Source: an uncultured Polaribacter sp. (GTDB lineage Bacteria > Bacteroidota > Bacteroidia > Flavobacteriales > Flavobacteriaceae). Taken from it: DNA of 64,000 nt. The DNA lies in assembly GCA_943788865.1 (NCBI GenBank), contig CALSRX010000002.1:62001-126000 (forward strand). Reading direction: 5' to 3'. Shown here one piece after another: positions 8,382 through 17,254 of the stretch. The translations under genes and the position numbers were made by a program. The notes below the pieces were generated by a model. It was not told the DNA's origin and did no database searches. It saw nothing but the letters and a program-made list of their open reading frames with translations. Each line of letters opens with the position of its first letter. Position 1 is the stretch's first letter.

Positions 8382-9633
8382 GTAGTTTTTCTAATTCAGT
8401 TTCAAACATTTTACTCACCACATTTATACTTTGCGAAATGGATGTTTCTTCATCTTTTAAATGTTTCACAAACTGTGTTGTTATTTTTTGAATAAACCTA
8501 GATGTGATAATCTCTGCATGAGATTCATCAAAGTTTTTCAATTTCTTTTTATGAAAAGCAATTTCATCTTGTTGAATTGAAACCAATGATTGTTTCAATG
8601 CATTAATTGCCGGTGTAAATCTACGATGATTTAACCATTCATTAAACTCATTTTTGTGAGTTTCTATAATTGACTCTGCAAAAGGAATTTCTTGTTGACG
8701 AATTGCCAAGGTTTTATCTGTAATTTGTGACAATTCATCTACATTAACAAGTGTAACGTTTTGTAAATTTTTCACCTCAACAGCAACATTTGCAGGCATC
8801 GATAAATCTAGAATTAGAAGTTCTCTATCTGTAGGAATATGTTCTGTAGTTATTGTTGGGAAATTGGCACCTGTAGAAACAATTAATACATCAGAATTTT
8901 GTATTTCTGTTGTTAATGAATCTATTGTTGCTTTATTAATAGAAGGATGTTCTTTCACAAATTCAGATGCTTTTTCTTCTGTCCTATTGATTAAACAAAC
9001 CGATGTGTTTTGTGTGTATTCTGCTAAATTTTTACAGGTATGTTTTCCCATTTTACCCAAACCAAATACCAAAATGTTCTTTTGATTATAATCGGGTAAA
9101 TTATCAACAATATATTGCACCGCTGCATAAGAAACAGAAGTGGTTCCAGAGCTTAAACGCGTTTCATTCTTTACACGTTTACTTGCTTGCATTACATGAT
9201 TTATAAGTCTTTCGAAATATGCATTTGTTGTTTTGTGTTTTTTAGCTTGCTTAAAAGAATTTCTCAATTGACCAACAATTTCGTAATCTCCTAAAATTTG
9301 GCTATCCAAACCTGTTCCCATTCTAAACAAATGAGAAATTGCTTCTTGATTTTTATAAACGTTTGATATGGTTGCAAACTCTTCTACCGTTCCGCTAGAA
9401 AATTTACACAACAAGTTAATTAATTGAAAAGGGTGTTCTGCAAAACCAGTTACTTCAGTTCTGTTACAAGTAGACAAGACAAAAATTCCGTCAACACCAT
9501 TTTCTTTAGCTTCTTTTAATAGCTTAACCTGGGCTTCTTTACTTAATGAAAATTTACCTCTAATGTCGGCTTCGGCTTTTTTATAGCTTACTCCAATAGT
9601 ATATAAACTTACTTGATGCTTTTTTTGGTTCAT
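8365..9633 (-). CDS. hemA: Glutamyl-tRNA reductase
   Basis: HemA reduces glutamyl-tRNA to glutamate-1-semialdehyde and is the entry point of the C5 heme pathway. The 422-residue protein shows the catalytic cysteine in FVLSTCNRTEVTGF, followed by HLFRMGTGLDSQILGDYEIVG split over the substrate domain, an NADPH-binding stretch (ILVFGLGKMGKHTCKNLA) and a helical C-terminal dimerisation domain. It is the first gene of the minus-strand operon. A TAnnTTTG promoter box on the minus strand at 9657-9664 and an AraC-type direct repeat just upstream suggest that the divergent AraC-family gene regulates it. Confidence 0.97.
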   Translation of the reverse strand: MNQKKHQVSLYTIGVSYKKAEADIRGKFSLSKEAQVKLLKEAKENGVDGIFVLSTCNRTEVTGFAEHPFQLINLLCKFSSGTVEEFATISNVYKNQEAISHLFRMGTGLDSQILGDYEIVGQLRNSFKQAKKHKTTNAYFERLINHVMQASKRVKNETRLSSGTTSVSYAAVQYIVDNLPDYNQKNILVFGLGKMGKHTCKNLAEYTQNTSVCLINRTEEKASEFVKEHPSINKATIDSLTTEIQNSDVLIVSTGANFPTITTEHIPTDRELLILDLSMPANVAVEVKNLQNVTLVNVDELSQITDKTLAIRQQEIPFAESIIETHKNEFNEWLNHRRFTPAINALKQSLVSIQQDEIAFHKKKLKNFDESHAEIITSRFIQKITTQFVKHLKDEETSISQSINVVSKMFETELEKLHAEDH

Positions 9634-9656
9634 TTATTTTTTTCAAAAAAGTAGCT

Positions 9657-9664
9657 CAAAAGTA
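9657..9664 (-). promoter_or_regulatory. Predicted -7 promoter box of the hemA operon
   Basis: On the minus strand this reads TACTTTTG, a full match to the Bacteroidota -7 consensus TAnnTTTG. It lies 24 bases before the hemA start codon. No TTG -33 element stands at the usual 17-23 bp spacing, which suits an activator-dependent promoter. The operator-like repeats at 9688-9715 lie directly upstream. Confidence 0.5.
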
Positions 9665-9687
9665 AAAACTTCTTCACAATAAAAGTA

Positions 9688-9715
9688 TCGCTAAAAGAAC
9701 TATTAATGTCGCTAA
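9688..9715. promoter_or_regulatory. Direct repeat TCGCTAA x2, 21-bp spacing (candidate AraC-family operator)
   Basis: TCGCTAA occurs at 9688-9694 and again at 9709-9715, exactly 21 bp start to start, or two helical turns. AraC-family proteins usually bind direct repeats with this spacing. The pair sits between hemA and a divergent AraC-type gene, and its position just upstream of the hemA -7 box fits an activator that replaces a -33 contact. Binding is an inference. Confidence 0.5.
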
Positions 9716-9758
9716 GCGTTTTTTAACAATTTAACATCAAAAAAATACAAAAAAAATG

Positions 9759-9766
9759 TATTTTTG
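9759..9766 (+). promoter_or_regulatory. Predicted -7 promoter box of the AraC-family regulator gene
   Basis: TATTTTTG matches TAnnTTTG. Its last three bases form the TTG that could be read as an upstream start codon of the regulator, so transcription would begin downstream of that TTG. This argues for a later ATG start. Confidence 0.45.
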
Positions 9767-9841
9767 CTTAAAAATAAGGACTTCTATTATTTATTACATA
9801 GAATGATTCTAAATAAAAAGAATCCTTATATAATTTTCAAA

Positions 9842-10726
9842 ATGACAAAAAACAACGCAAAAAGTACTCTTAAAAAAATCAGTATTGAAAATTTATTTTT
9901 CTTATTGCATTTTGAAAACAACAGCAAAAAAACACAACGATTTGAAAGAGATATAGATAGCTCTTTTATACAATTGCATTTTTGTATAAAAGGAAGTGCA
10001 AAATTCTTATTTAATAATGGAAGTTACACGCTTGATGTTTTAAATCAGCATTGTATTTTGTTATACAACCCTCAACAAAAACTACCAATTAATTTAGAGA
10101 TTGAATCAAACACATCGTTAATTTCATTGTTAATTTCAATCGAAAAATTTCATTCGTTATTCTCTAAAGAGGCAAATCATATTCATTTTTTAAGTGATGA
10201 AAACATCCATAAAAAATATTACAACGACGAAATTATTAAACCTTCTGTATTAATAGTACTGCAACAGATTATCAATTCTAATGTAAACAGCTCTATCAAA
10301 GAATTGTTTATCAAAGGGAAAATTTACGAATTACTGAGTTTACATTTTCAAAAAGAAGACAAAACTAATGCAGATTTCTGCCCTTTTTTAGTTGATGAAC
10401 AAAATGTATTAAAGATTAGAAAAGCCAAAGATATTATTATTTCTAGAATGACAGAGCCCCCTAGTTTACAAGAACTATCAAACGAAATTGGCTTGTCTTT
10501 AAAGAAATTAAAAGAAGGTTTTAAACAAATTTATGGAGACACGGTTTATGGTTTTTTATTAGATTATAAAATGGAACACGCAAGACGTTTGTTAGAAAGC
10601 AACAAACACAACGTGAATGAAGTTGGCTCTAAAATTGGGTATAGTACTTCAAGTCATTTTATTGCCGCTTTTAAGAAGAAGTTTGGTACCACTCCAAAAA
10701 AATACGTGAGTTCTCTACAAAACTAA
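9842..10726 (+). CDS. AraC-family transcriptional regulator
   Basis: With the ATG at 9842 this is a 294-residue protein. The N-terminal half resembles a sensor domain of mixed beta structure (HFCIKGSAKFLFNNG). The last 100 residues form an AraC double helix-turn-helix: a first helix pair around PPSLQELSNEIGLSLKKLKE, then the FKQIYGDTVYGFLLDYKMEHA stretch, and a second around VGSKIGYSTSSHFIAAFKKK ending GTTPKKYV. The frame runs upstream to a TTG at 9764, which falls in a promoter box, and an ATG at 9803 is also possible. It stands divergent to hemA and only 3 bases before the next gene, so it is probably a local regulator of heme genes. Its ligand is unknown. Confidence 0.88.
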   Translation: MTKNNAKSTLKKISIENLFFLLHFENNSKKTQRFERDIDSSFIQLHFCIKGSAKFLFNNGSYTLDVLNQHCILLYNPQQKLPINLEIESNTSLISLLISIEKFHSLFSKEANHIHFLSDENIHKKYYNDEIIKPSVLIVLQQIINSNVNSSIKELFIKGKIYELLSLHFQKEDKTNADFCPFLVDEQNVLKIRKAKDIIISRMTEPPSLQELSNEIGLSLKKLKEGFKQIYGDTVYGFLLDYKMEHARRLLESNKHNVNEVGSKIGYSTSSHFIAAFKKKFGTTPKKYVSSLQN

Positions 10727-10729
10727 TAT

Positions 10730-11269
10730 ATGAAACAATTACATCATACAGAAGTAGAAAACAAACAACAAACTTTTCCAATAACGATTGTTTGTGACGC
10801 CATAAGAACCCCCGAGAATATCGGAATGTGCTTTCGCATTTCTGAAAGTTTTGGTGTTCAGAAAATCTATTTACACGAAACTTCTCCGACAATAGAAAAT
10901 AGAATTGTAAAAAAAACAGCTAGAAATACGCTTGATCAAATAGAACATGAAACCTATGATGATTTTAACAAACTAATCAATCAATTAAAGAAAGAAGGAA
11001 ACACTATTATTGGAATTGAAATTACAGATCAAAGTATCGATATTCAAAAGTTTGATTTTACAGCACATCAAAAAATTGTTTTGCTTTTAGGAAGTGAACG
11101 CAACGGAATTGAACATATAAATTTAGTAGACAAAACAATTGCCATACCAATGTATGGAAGAAATTCTTCGATGAACGTTGTACATAGTTTATCGATTGCA
11201 TTGTATGAAGTTACAAATCAATTAACAATAAACAAATCCAAAAATAAACGCATCAACAGACAACAATGA
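10730..11269 (+). CDS. SpoU/TrmH-family RNA 2'-O-methyltransferase
   Basis: This 179-residue protein contains the three SpoU motifs: TPENIGMCFR (about residues 28-37), LLLGSERNGI (about 118-127) and IPMYGRNSSMNVVHSLSIA (about 138-156), which make the knotted S-adenosylmethionine site. Such enzymes methylate the ribose of tRNA or rRNA, and the precise target cannot be read from the sequence. Its ATG comes 3 bases after the AraC-type gene, and its stop overlaps the hemH start (ATGA), so it is transcribed with both. Confidence 0.9.
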   Translation: MKQLHHTEVENKQQTFPITIVCDAIRTPENIGMCFRISESFGVQKIYLHETSPTIENRIVKKTARNTLDQIEHETYDDFNKLINQLKKEGNTIIGIEITDQSIDIQKFDFTAHQKIVLLLGSERNGIEHINLVDKTIAIPMYGRNSSMNVVHSLSIALYEVTNQLTINKSKNKRINRQQ

Positions 11270-12288
11270 AAGGAGTTTTATTAATAAACCTAGGATCCCC
11301 AGATAGCACAAAAACAAAAGATGTTCGTAAGTATTTAGACGAATTTTTAATGGACGAACGTGTAATTGACATTCCATATTGGAAACGTTGGCTACTCATT
11401 AAAGGAATTATTTTAAACGTTAGACCCAAAAAATCTGCCGCGGCTTATAAAAAAATATGGTGGAAAGAAGGTTCGCCATTAGTGGTGATTTCTGAACGTT
11501 TTACTAAAAAAGTTGCAACGAACGCTACTATTCCAGTAGCATTGGCAATGCGCTACGGAAGCATGACCATTAAAAAAGGCTTTAAAGAATTGGCAAAAAA
11601 AGGTGTTGATGACATTTTAATTGTACCCTTATATCCACATTTTGCAATGTCATCTACAGAAACTGTTCTCGTAAAGGCTGAAGAAGTTAGAAAACAGTTT
11701 TTCCCAAACATCAAGACCACTGCATTACAATCTTTTTACAACGAAAAAAGATATATCAAAGCCATGTCTGACAATATTAAAAAACATTTGACTGGTTTTG
11801 AACATGATCATGTGTTGTTTTCGTATCACGGAATACCAGAGCGTCATATTTTAAAAACAGATCCCACAAAAAATCATTGTAAAATAGATGGTTCTTGTTG
11901 TGAAAAAAAATCTATTGCACATCAAACATGCTATCGTCATCAATGTTTTGAAACCACAAAAGAAATCGTAAAAGAATTAGGCTTAAAAGAAGGAACCTAT
12001 AGCAATTCTTTTCAATCTCGTTTATTAAAAGACCCTTGGTTAAAACCGTATACAGATTTTGAATTAGAGCGTTTACCTAAAGAAGAAAACAAGAAAAAAT
12101 TAGCCGTTGTAACTCCAGCTTTTGTTTCTGATTGTCTAGAAACATTAGAAGAAATTGCCATGGAAGGAAAAGAACAATTTTTTGAAGGTGGTGGAACAAA
12201 TTACAAACACATTCCGTGTATGAATGATAATGATGATTGGGTAAAAGTGATGAATACTTGGATTGATGAATGGGAAAATAATGGTTAG
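11266..12288 (+). CDS. hemH: Ferrochelatase
   Basis: HemH inserts ferrous iron into the porphyrin. The 340-residue protein has LLINLGSPDS at the start, the catalytic histidine at residue 188 in LFSYHGIPERH, and the late substrate segment SFQSRLLKDPWLKPYTD. Residues 205-227 hold five cysteines (two of them adjacent) in a stretch found in Bacteroidota ferrochelatases, possibly a metal site. The ATG overlaps the stop of the methyltransferase gene by 4 bases. hemJ follows after a 177-bp gap that holds a palindromic repeat. Confidence 0.96.
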   Translation: MKGVLLINLGSPDSTKTKDVRKYLDEFLMDERVIDIPYWKRWLLIKGIILNVRPKKSAAAYKKIWWKEGSPLVVISERFTKKVATNATIPVALAMRYGSMTIKKGFKELAKKGVDDILIVPLYPHFAMSSTETVLVKAEEVRKQFFPNIKTTALQSFYNEKRYIKAMSDNIKKHLTGFEHDHVLFSYHGIPERHILKTDPTKNHCKIDGSCCEKKSIAHQTCYRHQCFETTKEIVKELGLKEGTYSNSFQSRLLKDPWLKPYTDFELERLPKEENKKKLAVVTPAFVSDCLETLEEIAMEGKEQFFEGGGTNYKHIPCMNDNDDWVKVMNTWIDEWENNG

Positions 12289-12320
12289 TGGTTAGTGAAA
12301 ATAAAATTAATAAATTAGCA

Positions 12321-12451
12321 TGTCAGTTCGAGTACTATCAAAATTAAAATATATTTTAATGAAGATATCGAAACGAAGTTTCAATGAAGAATGAATCAAT
12401 TTGTATTGAGAACTTCTCGATACGATTTTTTCAAAATCACTCGAAGTGACA
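12321..12451. repeat. 131-bp palindromic repeat with TGTCA(G/C)TTCGAGT ends
   Basis: The left end TGTCAGTTCGAGT and the right end ACTCGAAGTGACA are reverse complements with one mismatch. Further arms inside (ATCAAAATTAA and GATACGATTTTTTCAAAATC-like words) make it a long imperfect hairpin. It resembles the element at 59554-59656. It lies between hemH and hemJ and creates a false N-terminal extension of the hemJ frame. Confidence 0.75.
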
Positions 12452-12465
12452 ATAAAAATAAGAGC

Positions 12466-13059
12466 ATGGATTTTTTATACGTAAAAGCATTACACATTAT
12501 TTTTGTAGTTACTTGGTTTGCTGGGTTATTTTACATTATTCGCTTGTTTATTTATCAAGTAGAAGCTGAAGACAAAGAAGAACCTGCTAAAGAAATTTTA
12601 CAGACACAATACAAATTGATGGCTAAGCGCTTGTGGTATATGATTACTTGGCCCTCTGCAGTTTTAGCGAGTTTCTTTGCTTTTTGGATGTTGTATAAAA
12701 ATCCCGCCTACTTAACAATGGATTGGATGTTGGTAAAATTAGCCTTTGTTTTGGCCTTGTATTTTTACCATGGTGCTTGTCAAAAAATATATACCCAATT
12801 ACAAAACGACGTTGTTAAGTACTCTTCTTTTAAATTACGAATTTGGAACGAAGTTGCTACCATTATCTTATTTGCAGTGGTTTTTTTAGTTACGTTAAAA
12901 AGCGCTATCAATTGGATTTGGGGGGTTGTGGGAATTATTCTATTTGGAGTTCTATTAATGCTAGGCATTAAACTCTACAAAAATGTGAGAGCAAAAAAAG
13001 ACTGGGACACTTCTAATGAAGATGATTTGTTGGAAGAAGATGAAGAATTAGAAGATTAA
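12466..13059 (+). CDS. hemJ: HemJ-type protoporphyrinogen oxidase (CopD-like membrane protein)
   Basis: HemJ oxidises protoporphyrinogen IX to protoporphyrin IX in the inner membrane. This 197-residue form starts at the ATG at 12466 ([18 protein letters not shown]). The frame is open to 12391, but that part lies in a repeat. There are about five membrane helices. The family hallmark histidine lies in [14 protein letters not shown], and a second region [13 protein letters not shown] and the RIWNEVATI segment follow. The tail is acidic ([13 protein letters not shown]). It follows hemH on the same strand and overlaps the convergent recR gene by 4 bases. With no hemG or hemY seen, it would be the step-8 enzyme. 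Confidence 0.88.
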   Translation: MDFLYVKALHIIFVVTWFAGLFYIIRLFIYQVEAEDKEEPAKEILQTQYKLMAKRLWYMITWPSAVLASFFAFWMLYKNPAYLTMDWMLVKLAFVLALYFYHGACQKIYTQLQNDVVKYSSFKLRIWNEVATIILFAVVFLVTLKSAINWIWGVVGIILFGVLLMLGIKLYKNVRAKKDWDTSNEDDLLEEDEELED

Positions 13060-13673
13060 CTCTTTATCGATTGCTCAAAAGGAATTCGATTTACAATAGA
13101 CCTTCCCAAGGTAACTTCATCTGCATATTCCAATTCATCTCCAACTGAAATTCCGCGTGCAATTGTAGAAGTTGTGATTTCATATTTTTCGATTTGCTTA
13201 AAAATATAGAAGTTAGTGGTGTCGCCTTCCATGGTAGAACTCAGTGCAAAAATCAACTCTTTCACTTCTCCTTTAGCTACTTTTTCAACCAAAGATTCGA
13301 TTTTTAAATTATGCGGACCAATGCCTTCAATGGGTGAAATTTTTCCTCCCAATACATGATACAAGCCTTTAAATTGTGCTGTGCTTTCAATAGCCATTAC
13401 ATCACGAATATCTTCAACAACACAAACAATTTCTGAATCCCGCTTTGGATTATTACAGATTTCACACAACGCTGTGTCAGAAATATTATGGCACTTGTTA
13501 CACAATTTTACATCGTTACGTAAATGCAATAAAGCTTCAGATAAATAACCAGTATGCTCTTTTGGTTGTTTTAACAAATGTAGTACCAAACGCAAGGCAG
13601 TGCGCTTACCAATTCCTGGCAAACGTGAAACTTCATTCACTGCATTTTCTAACAATTTTGATGAAAAATCCAT
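13056..13673 (-). CDS. recR: Recombination mediator protein RecR
   Basis: RecR works with RecF and RecO to load RecA at gaps in DNA. The 205-residue protein has an N-terminal helix-hairpin-helix ([18 protein letters not shown]), a four-cysteine zinc site ([16 protein letters not shown]) and a Toprim domain ([15 protein letters not shown], later [13 protein letters not shown]). Its length is normal. It converges on hemJ with a 4-bp overlap of coding ends. Confidence 0.97.
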   Translation of the reverse strand: MDFSSKLLENAVNEVSRLPGIGKRTALRLVLHLLKQPKEHTGYLSEALLHLRNDVKLCNKCHNISDTALCEICNNPKRDSEIVCVVEDIRDVMAIESTAQFKGLYHVLGGKISPIEGIGPHNLKIESLVEKVAKGEVKELIFALSSTMEGDTTNFYIFKQIEKYEITTSTIARGISVGDELEYADEVTLGRSIVNRIPFEQSIKS

Positions 13674-13686
13674 GGCCGCTAAATTA

Positions 13687-13772
13687 CTAATTATGAATTA
13701 CGAATTATTAATTTTTAAATAAAATTTTAAAAAGAGTATATTCGTAATTTACAATTCAAAATTCGTAATTAA
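13687..13772. repeat. AT-rich inverted repeat between recR and symporter
   Basis: AATTACGAATT (13696-13706) is mirrored by AATTCGTAATT (13760-13770), and a third related word, TTCGTAATTTAC, lies at 13741. The element fills the divergent gap between recR and the symporter gene, so it may overlap their promoters. It has the look of a degenerate dispersed repeat. Confidence 0.5.
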
Positions 13773-13775
13773 TCC

Positions 13776-15206
13776 ATGCAACCACTTCATATCCTATTGC
13801 TCATTGTAGCCTATTTTAGTGTCCTTATTTTTATTTCCTACATCACAGGGAAATCTGCAAACAATCAAACTTTTTTTAAAGCCAACAATTCATCTCCTTG
13901 GTATTTAGTAGCTTTTGGGATGATTGGAGCTTCATTATCTGGAGTTACTTTTATTTCGGTTCCTGGTTGGGTAGAAAACCAAAGCATGAGTTATATGCAA
14001 ATGGTACTCGGTTATGTTGTTGGATATGCAGTCATTGGCTTGGTACTACTACCTTTGTATTATAAATTAAATTTAACCTCTATTTATTCGTATTTAGAAG
14101 ACAGATTTGGAAGATATTCTTATAAAACTGGTGCAACTTTTTTTTTAATATCAAGAACTATTGGTGCAGCATTTCGATTATTTCTAGTTGCAAACGTCTT
14201 GCAATTGTTGTTATTTGATGCTTACGGAATTCCGTTTTGGGTAACCGTTTCAATTACTATTTTATTGATTTGGTTGTATACGTTTAAAGGAGGAATAAAA
14301 ACTATTGTTTGGACAGACACGCTGCAAACCTTATTTATGTTAATAGCAGTTGGAGTTTGTATTTATACCATTTCTAGTGAAATGCAAATCAGTAATATTT
14401 TTTCTTATGTTGCAGATAGCGATCTATCTAAAACCTTCTTTTTTGAAGATGCTAAAGTAGGGAATTACTTTTGGAAACAATTTTTATCAGGTGCGTTTAT
14501 TGCTGTTGTAATGACGGGTTTAGACCAAGATATGATGCAAAAAAACTTAACCTGTAGAAACTTAAAAGATGCTCAGAAAAACATGTTTTGGTTTACCATT
14601 GTGCTAGTAATTGTCAACTTTTTCTTTTTAGCATTGGGTGTGTTACTAACAGATTATGCACAACGAAACGGAATTGATGCACACAAAGACGAGTTATTTC
14701 CAATCATAGCAACCAAAGGAACCCTGGGATTAACAACTGCACTATTCTTTTTATTAGGATTGATTGCCGCAGCCTATTCTAGTGCAGATTCTGCATTAAC
14801 ATCGTTAACTACTTCTTTTAGTATTGACATATTAGAGATAGACAAGAGAAAAGAGAAAAAAGAGCAAGAGAAAATTCGTAAAAAAATTCACATTCTGTTT
14901 TCATTTGTCTTGATAGCAACCATCCTTATTTTTAAATATTTTATTGCAGATGCCAGTGTCATTGCTAAAATATTTACGTTTGCTGGCTACACCTATGGCC
15001 CCTTATTAGGATTGTATGCTTTTGGTTTGTTTACCAAACTACATGTAAAAGACAAAGTAGTTCCATATATCTGTTTGATTGCCCCAATATTAACCTATGT
15101 GATTAGTTTTTACAGCAAAGAAAAACTGGGTTTTGACTTTGGGTTCTTTGTGTTGGTATTGAATGGTGCCTTAACTTTTATTGGATTATTACTTTTCAAA
15201 AAATAA
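13776..15206 (+). CDS. Sodium:solute symporter (SSS family)
   Basis: This 476-residue protein has about 13 predicted membrane helices and SSS-family features, including the early GMIGASLSGVTFISVPGWV helix that carries the sodium-site residues, the FKGGIKTIVWTDTLQTLFML segment and LGLIAAAYSSADSALTSLTT, a strong family signature. SSS proteins import sugars, amino acids or nucleosides with sodium. The substrate is not evident, and flavobacterial relatives next to recR are annotated only as symporters. The ATG follows a repeat-filled 102-bp gap after the divergent recR gene. Confidence 0.92.
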   Translation: MQPLHILLLIVAYFSVLIFISYITGKSANNQTFFKANNSSPWYLVAFGMIGASLSGVTFISVPGWVENQSMSYMQMVLGYVVGYAVIGLVLLPLYYKLNLTSIYSYLEDRFGRYSYKTGATFFLISRTIGAAFRLFLVANVLQLLLFDAYGIPFWVTVSITILLIWLYTFKGGIKTIVWTDTLQTLFMLIAVGVCIYTISSEMQISNIFSYVADSDLSKTFFFEDAKVGNYFWKQFLSGAFIAVVMTGLDQDMMQKNLTCRNLKDAQKNMFWFTIVLVIVNFFFLALGVLLTDYAQRNGIDAHKDELFPIIATKGTLGLTTALFFLLGLIAAAYSSADSALTSLTTSFSIDILEIDKRKEKKEQEKIRKKIHILFSFVLIATILIFKYFIADASVIAKIFTFAGYTYGPLLGLYAFGLFTKLHVKDKVVPYICLIAPILTYVISFYSKEKLGFDFGFFVLVLNGALTFIGLLLFKK

Positions 15207-15236
15207 ATTAACTATTTAATTATAACAATACATAAT

Positions 15237-15749
15237 ATGAAAAACTGTAAAAGATGTAACCAAGAAATGGCTGATGAGATTAATTTCTGTCCAACTTGCG
15301 GAGAAAATCAAAGAGAAAAGAATCTAAACGAATCAAAAGGAAGTACTGCTTTTTTAACAGCACTTTGTGTTCTGACAATCATAGGGTCTATTTTTACTAT
15401 GGGTAGAGCATACTTGTACGAGATGATTTCTTCCATTGGAAATCCAAATTACATACGTGGTTGGATATACGGAATTTCTAGTATAGGAACATTGATTGGT
15501 GCTGTATTAATGATTCAACAAAAGCTAAAGGGGCTTTACATTTATTCTATATCTCAAGGGATTTACATCTTAACAGTTTTTGCTGCTTCGTTTTCTTATG
15601 GTGACACATTTAACTTTGCTAGTAAAAGCAGACAAGCTGAATCATTTGCAAACTCACTTGCATCAGGAATAGCAATGCTCTTTCTAATCCCTTCAATTGT
15701 TTTTCTAATACTTTATTGGACTAATATGATAAAAAAGCATTTAACCTAA
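15237..15749 (+). CDS. Zinc-ribbon membrane protein of unknown function
   Basis: This 170-residue protein begins with a zinc-ribbon CxxC pair (CKRCNQ, then CPTCGENQ, residues 4 to about 22). Four hydrophobic membrane segments follow (AFLTALCVLTIIGSIFTM, WIYGISSIGTLIGAVLMI, GIYILTVFAASFSYG, IAMLFLIPSIVFLILYW). Small zinc-ribbon membrane proteins of this layout are common and rarely characterised. It sits 30 bases after the symporter gene and 30 bases before aspA on the same strand, so co-transcription is possible. I do not recognise a function. Confidence 0.7.
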   Translation: MKNCKRCNQEMADEINFCPTCGENQREKNLNESKGSTAFLTALCVLTIIGSIFTMGRAYLYEMISSIGNPNYIRGWIYGISSIGTLIGAVLMIQQKLKGLYIYSISQGIYILTVFAASFSYGDTFNFASKSRQAESFANSLASGIAMLFLIPSIVFLILYWTNMIKKHLT

Positions 15750-15779
15750 TGTTTTATAAATACTAAAGACAACTAAAAA

Positions 15780-17204
15780 ATGAAACATAGAATTGAAGAA
15801 GATTTATTAGGGAGCATGAAAATTGCCAACAATCTTTACTACGGAATTCACACGCAAAGAGCTATAGATAATTTTAAAATCTCAAAGGCCAAAATCAGCG
15901 ATTACCCCATTTTTATAAAAGGAATGGTTTTAACCAAAAAGGCCTGTGCCTGCGCTAATAAAGAAATAGGTACTATTCCCGATGAAAAAGCGGATATGAT
16001 TATTCAAGCTTGTGATGAAATTCTAAACAACCTTCCAAAATACACCAACTATTTTCCTATTGATGTTTTTCAAGGTGGCGCAGGAACTTCTGTCAACATG
16101 AACACCAATGAAGTTATTGCCAATGTAGCCTTAGAGTTAAACGGATATGAATTTGGGAATTATGCTGTTTTACATCCAAACGATCATGTAAACAAATCAC
16201 AATCAACAAACGATGCTTACCCTTCTGGATTTCGAATTGCCTTGTATTTTTACATCAATCATTTAATTGAAAACTTGTCTTATTTGATAAAAGAAATCAG
16301 CAATAAATCAGTAAAATTTTCGAATGTTTTAAAGATGGGAAGAACGCAATTACAAGATGCCGTTCCGATGTCTATGGGCGATGAGTTTTCTGCTTGGGCA
16401 ACTAACTTAAGAGAAGAGGTTAAAAGCTTACGAAATGTTAGAAATTTAATTTTAGAGTTAAATTTAGGTGGAACAGCTATAGGAACGGGTGTAAATGCTC
16501 CTAAGAATTTTACTCAAATCTCTATCAACTATTTACAAGAGTTTACGGGCGCAAAGTTTGTCAAAGCACACAATTTAATTGAAGCTACCTCAGATTGTGG
16601 TGCTTACGTAATGGTTTCTGGAGCATTGAAAAGAATGTCTGTAAAACTATCTAAAATTTGCAACGATTTGCGCTTGTTATCTTCTGGACCACGTTGCGGA
16701 TTTAATGAGATTAACTTACCAGAAATGCAAGCTGGCTCATCAATTATGCCTGCAAAAGTAAACCCTGTGATCCCAGAAGTTGTAAATCAGGTTTGTTTTA
16801 AAGTAATTGGTAATGATGTTACCATTTCTTTTGCGGCAGAAGCCGGACAATTGCAATTGAATGTGATGGAACCCGTGATTGCACAATCGTTATTTGAATC
16901 TATAGAATTACTATCTAATGCCTTTACAACTCTAAGTGACAAATGTATTAGCGGAATTACAGCAAATGCAAAACATACCAAAAATATGGTGTTTAATTCT
17001 GTTGGATTAATCACTTATTTAAATCCATATATCGGTCACCACATGGGTGATGTAATTGGAAAAGAAGCCATTACTTCAGGTAAATCTATACGAGAATTGG
17101 TCTTAGAAAAAAAGCTGCTATCTGAAGAAGAATTGGACGCTATTTTAACAGTAAAAAATTTAATGCGCCCAGAATATAAAGTCGGATTAAAAAAAGAAAA
17201 CTAA
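15780..17204 (+). CDS. aspA: Aspartate ammonia-lyase
   Basis: Aspartase interconverts L-aspartate with fumarate and ammonia. The 474-residue protein starts [20 protein letters not shown], matching aspartases more than fumarases. It has [19 protein letters not shown], the [18 protein letters not shown] region and the superfamily signature [15 protein letters not shown], with the catalytic serine in its flexible loop. It could feed aspartate carbon into the TCA cycle. Confidence 0.93.
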   Translation: MKHRIEEDLLGSMKIANNLYYGIHTQRAIDNFKISKAKISDYPIFIKGMVLTKKACACANKEIGTIPDEKADMIIQACDEILNNLPKYTNYFPIDVFQGGAGTSVNMNTNEVIANVALELNGYEFGNYAVLHPNDHVNKSQSTNDAYPSGFRIALYFYINHLIENLSYLIKEISNKSVKFSNVLKMGRTQLQDAVPMSMGDEFSAWATNLREEVKSLRNVRNLILELNLGGTAIGTGVNAPKNFTQISINYLQEFTGAKFVKAHNLIEATSDCGAYVMVSGALKRMSVKLSKICNDLRLLSSGPRCGFNEINLPEMQAGSSIMPAKVNPVIPEVVNQVCFKVIGNDVTISFAAEAGQLQLNVMEPVIAQSLFESIELLSNAFTTLSDKCISGITANAKHTKNMVFNSVGLITYLNPYIGHHMGDVIGKEAITSGKSIRELVLEKKLLSEEELDAILTVKNLMRPEYKVGLKKEN

Positions 17205-17254
17205 TTTTTTATCGCCCACAAAACATTTGTATTTTTACCAAGTAAAACAAACTC

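Noticed and set aside
12391..12465. 25-codon N-terminal extension of the HemJ frame
   Set aside because: It lies in a palindromic repeat and lacks family similarity. The ATG at 12466 gives the usual HemJ start.
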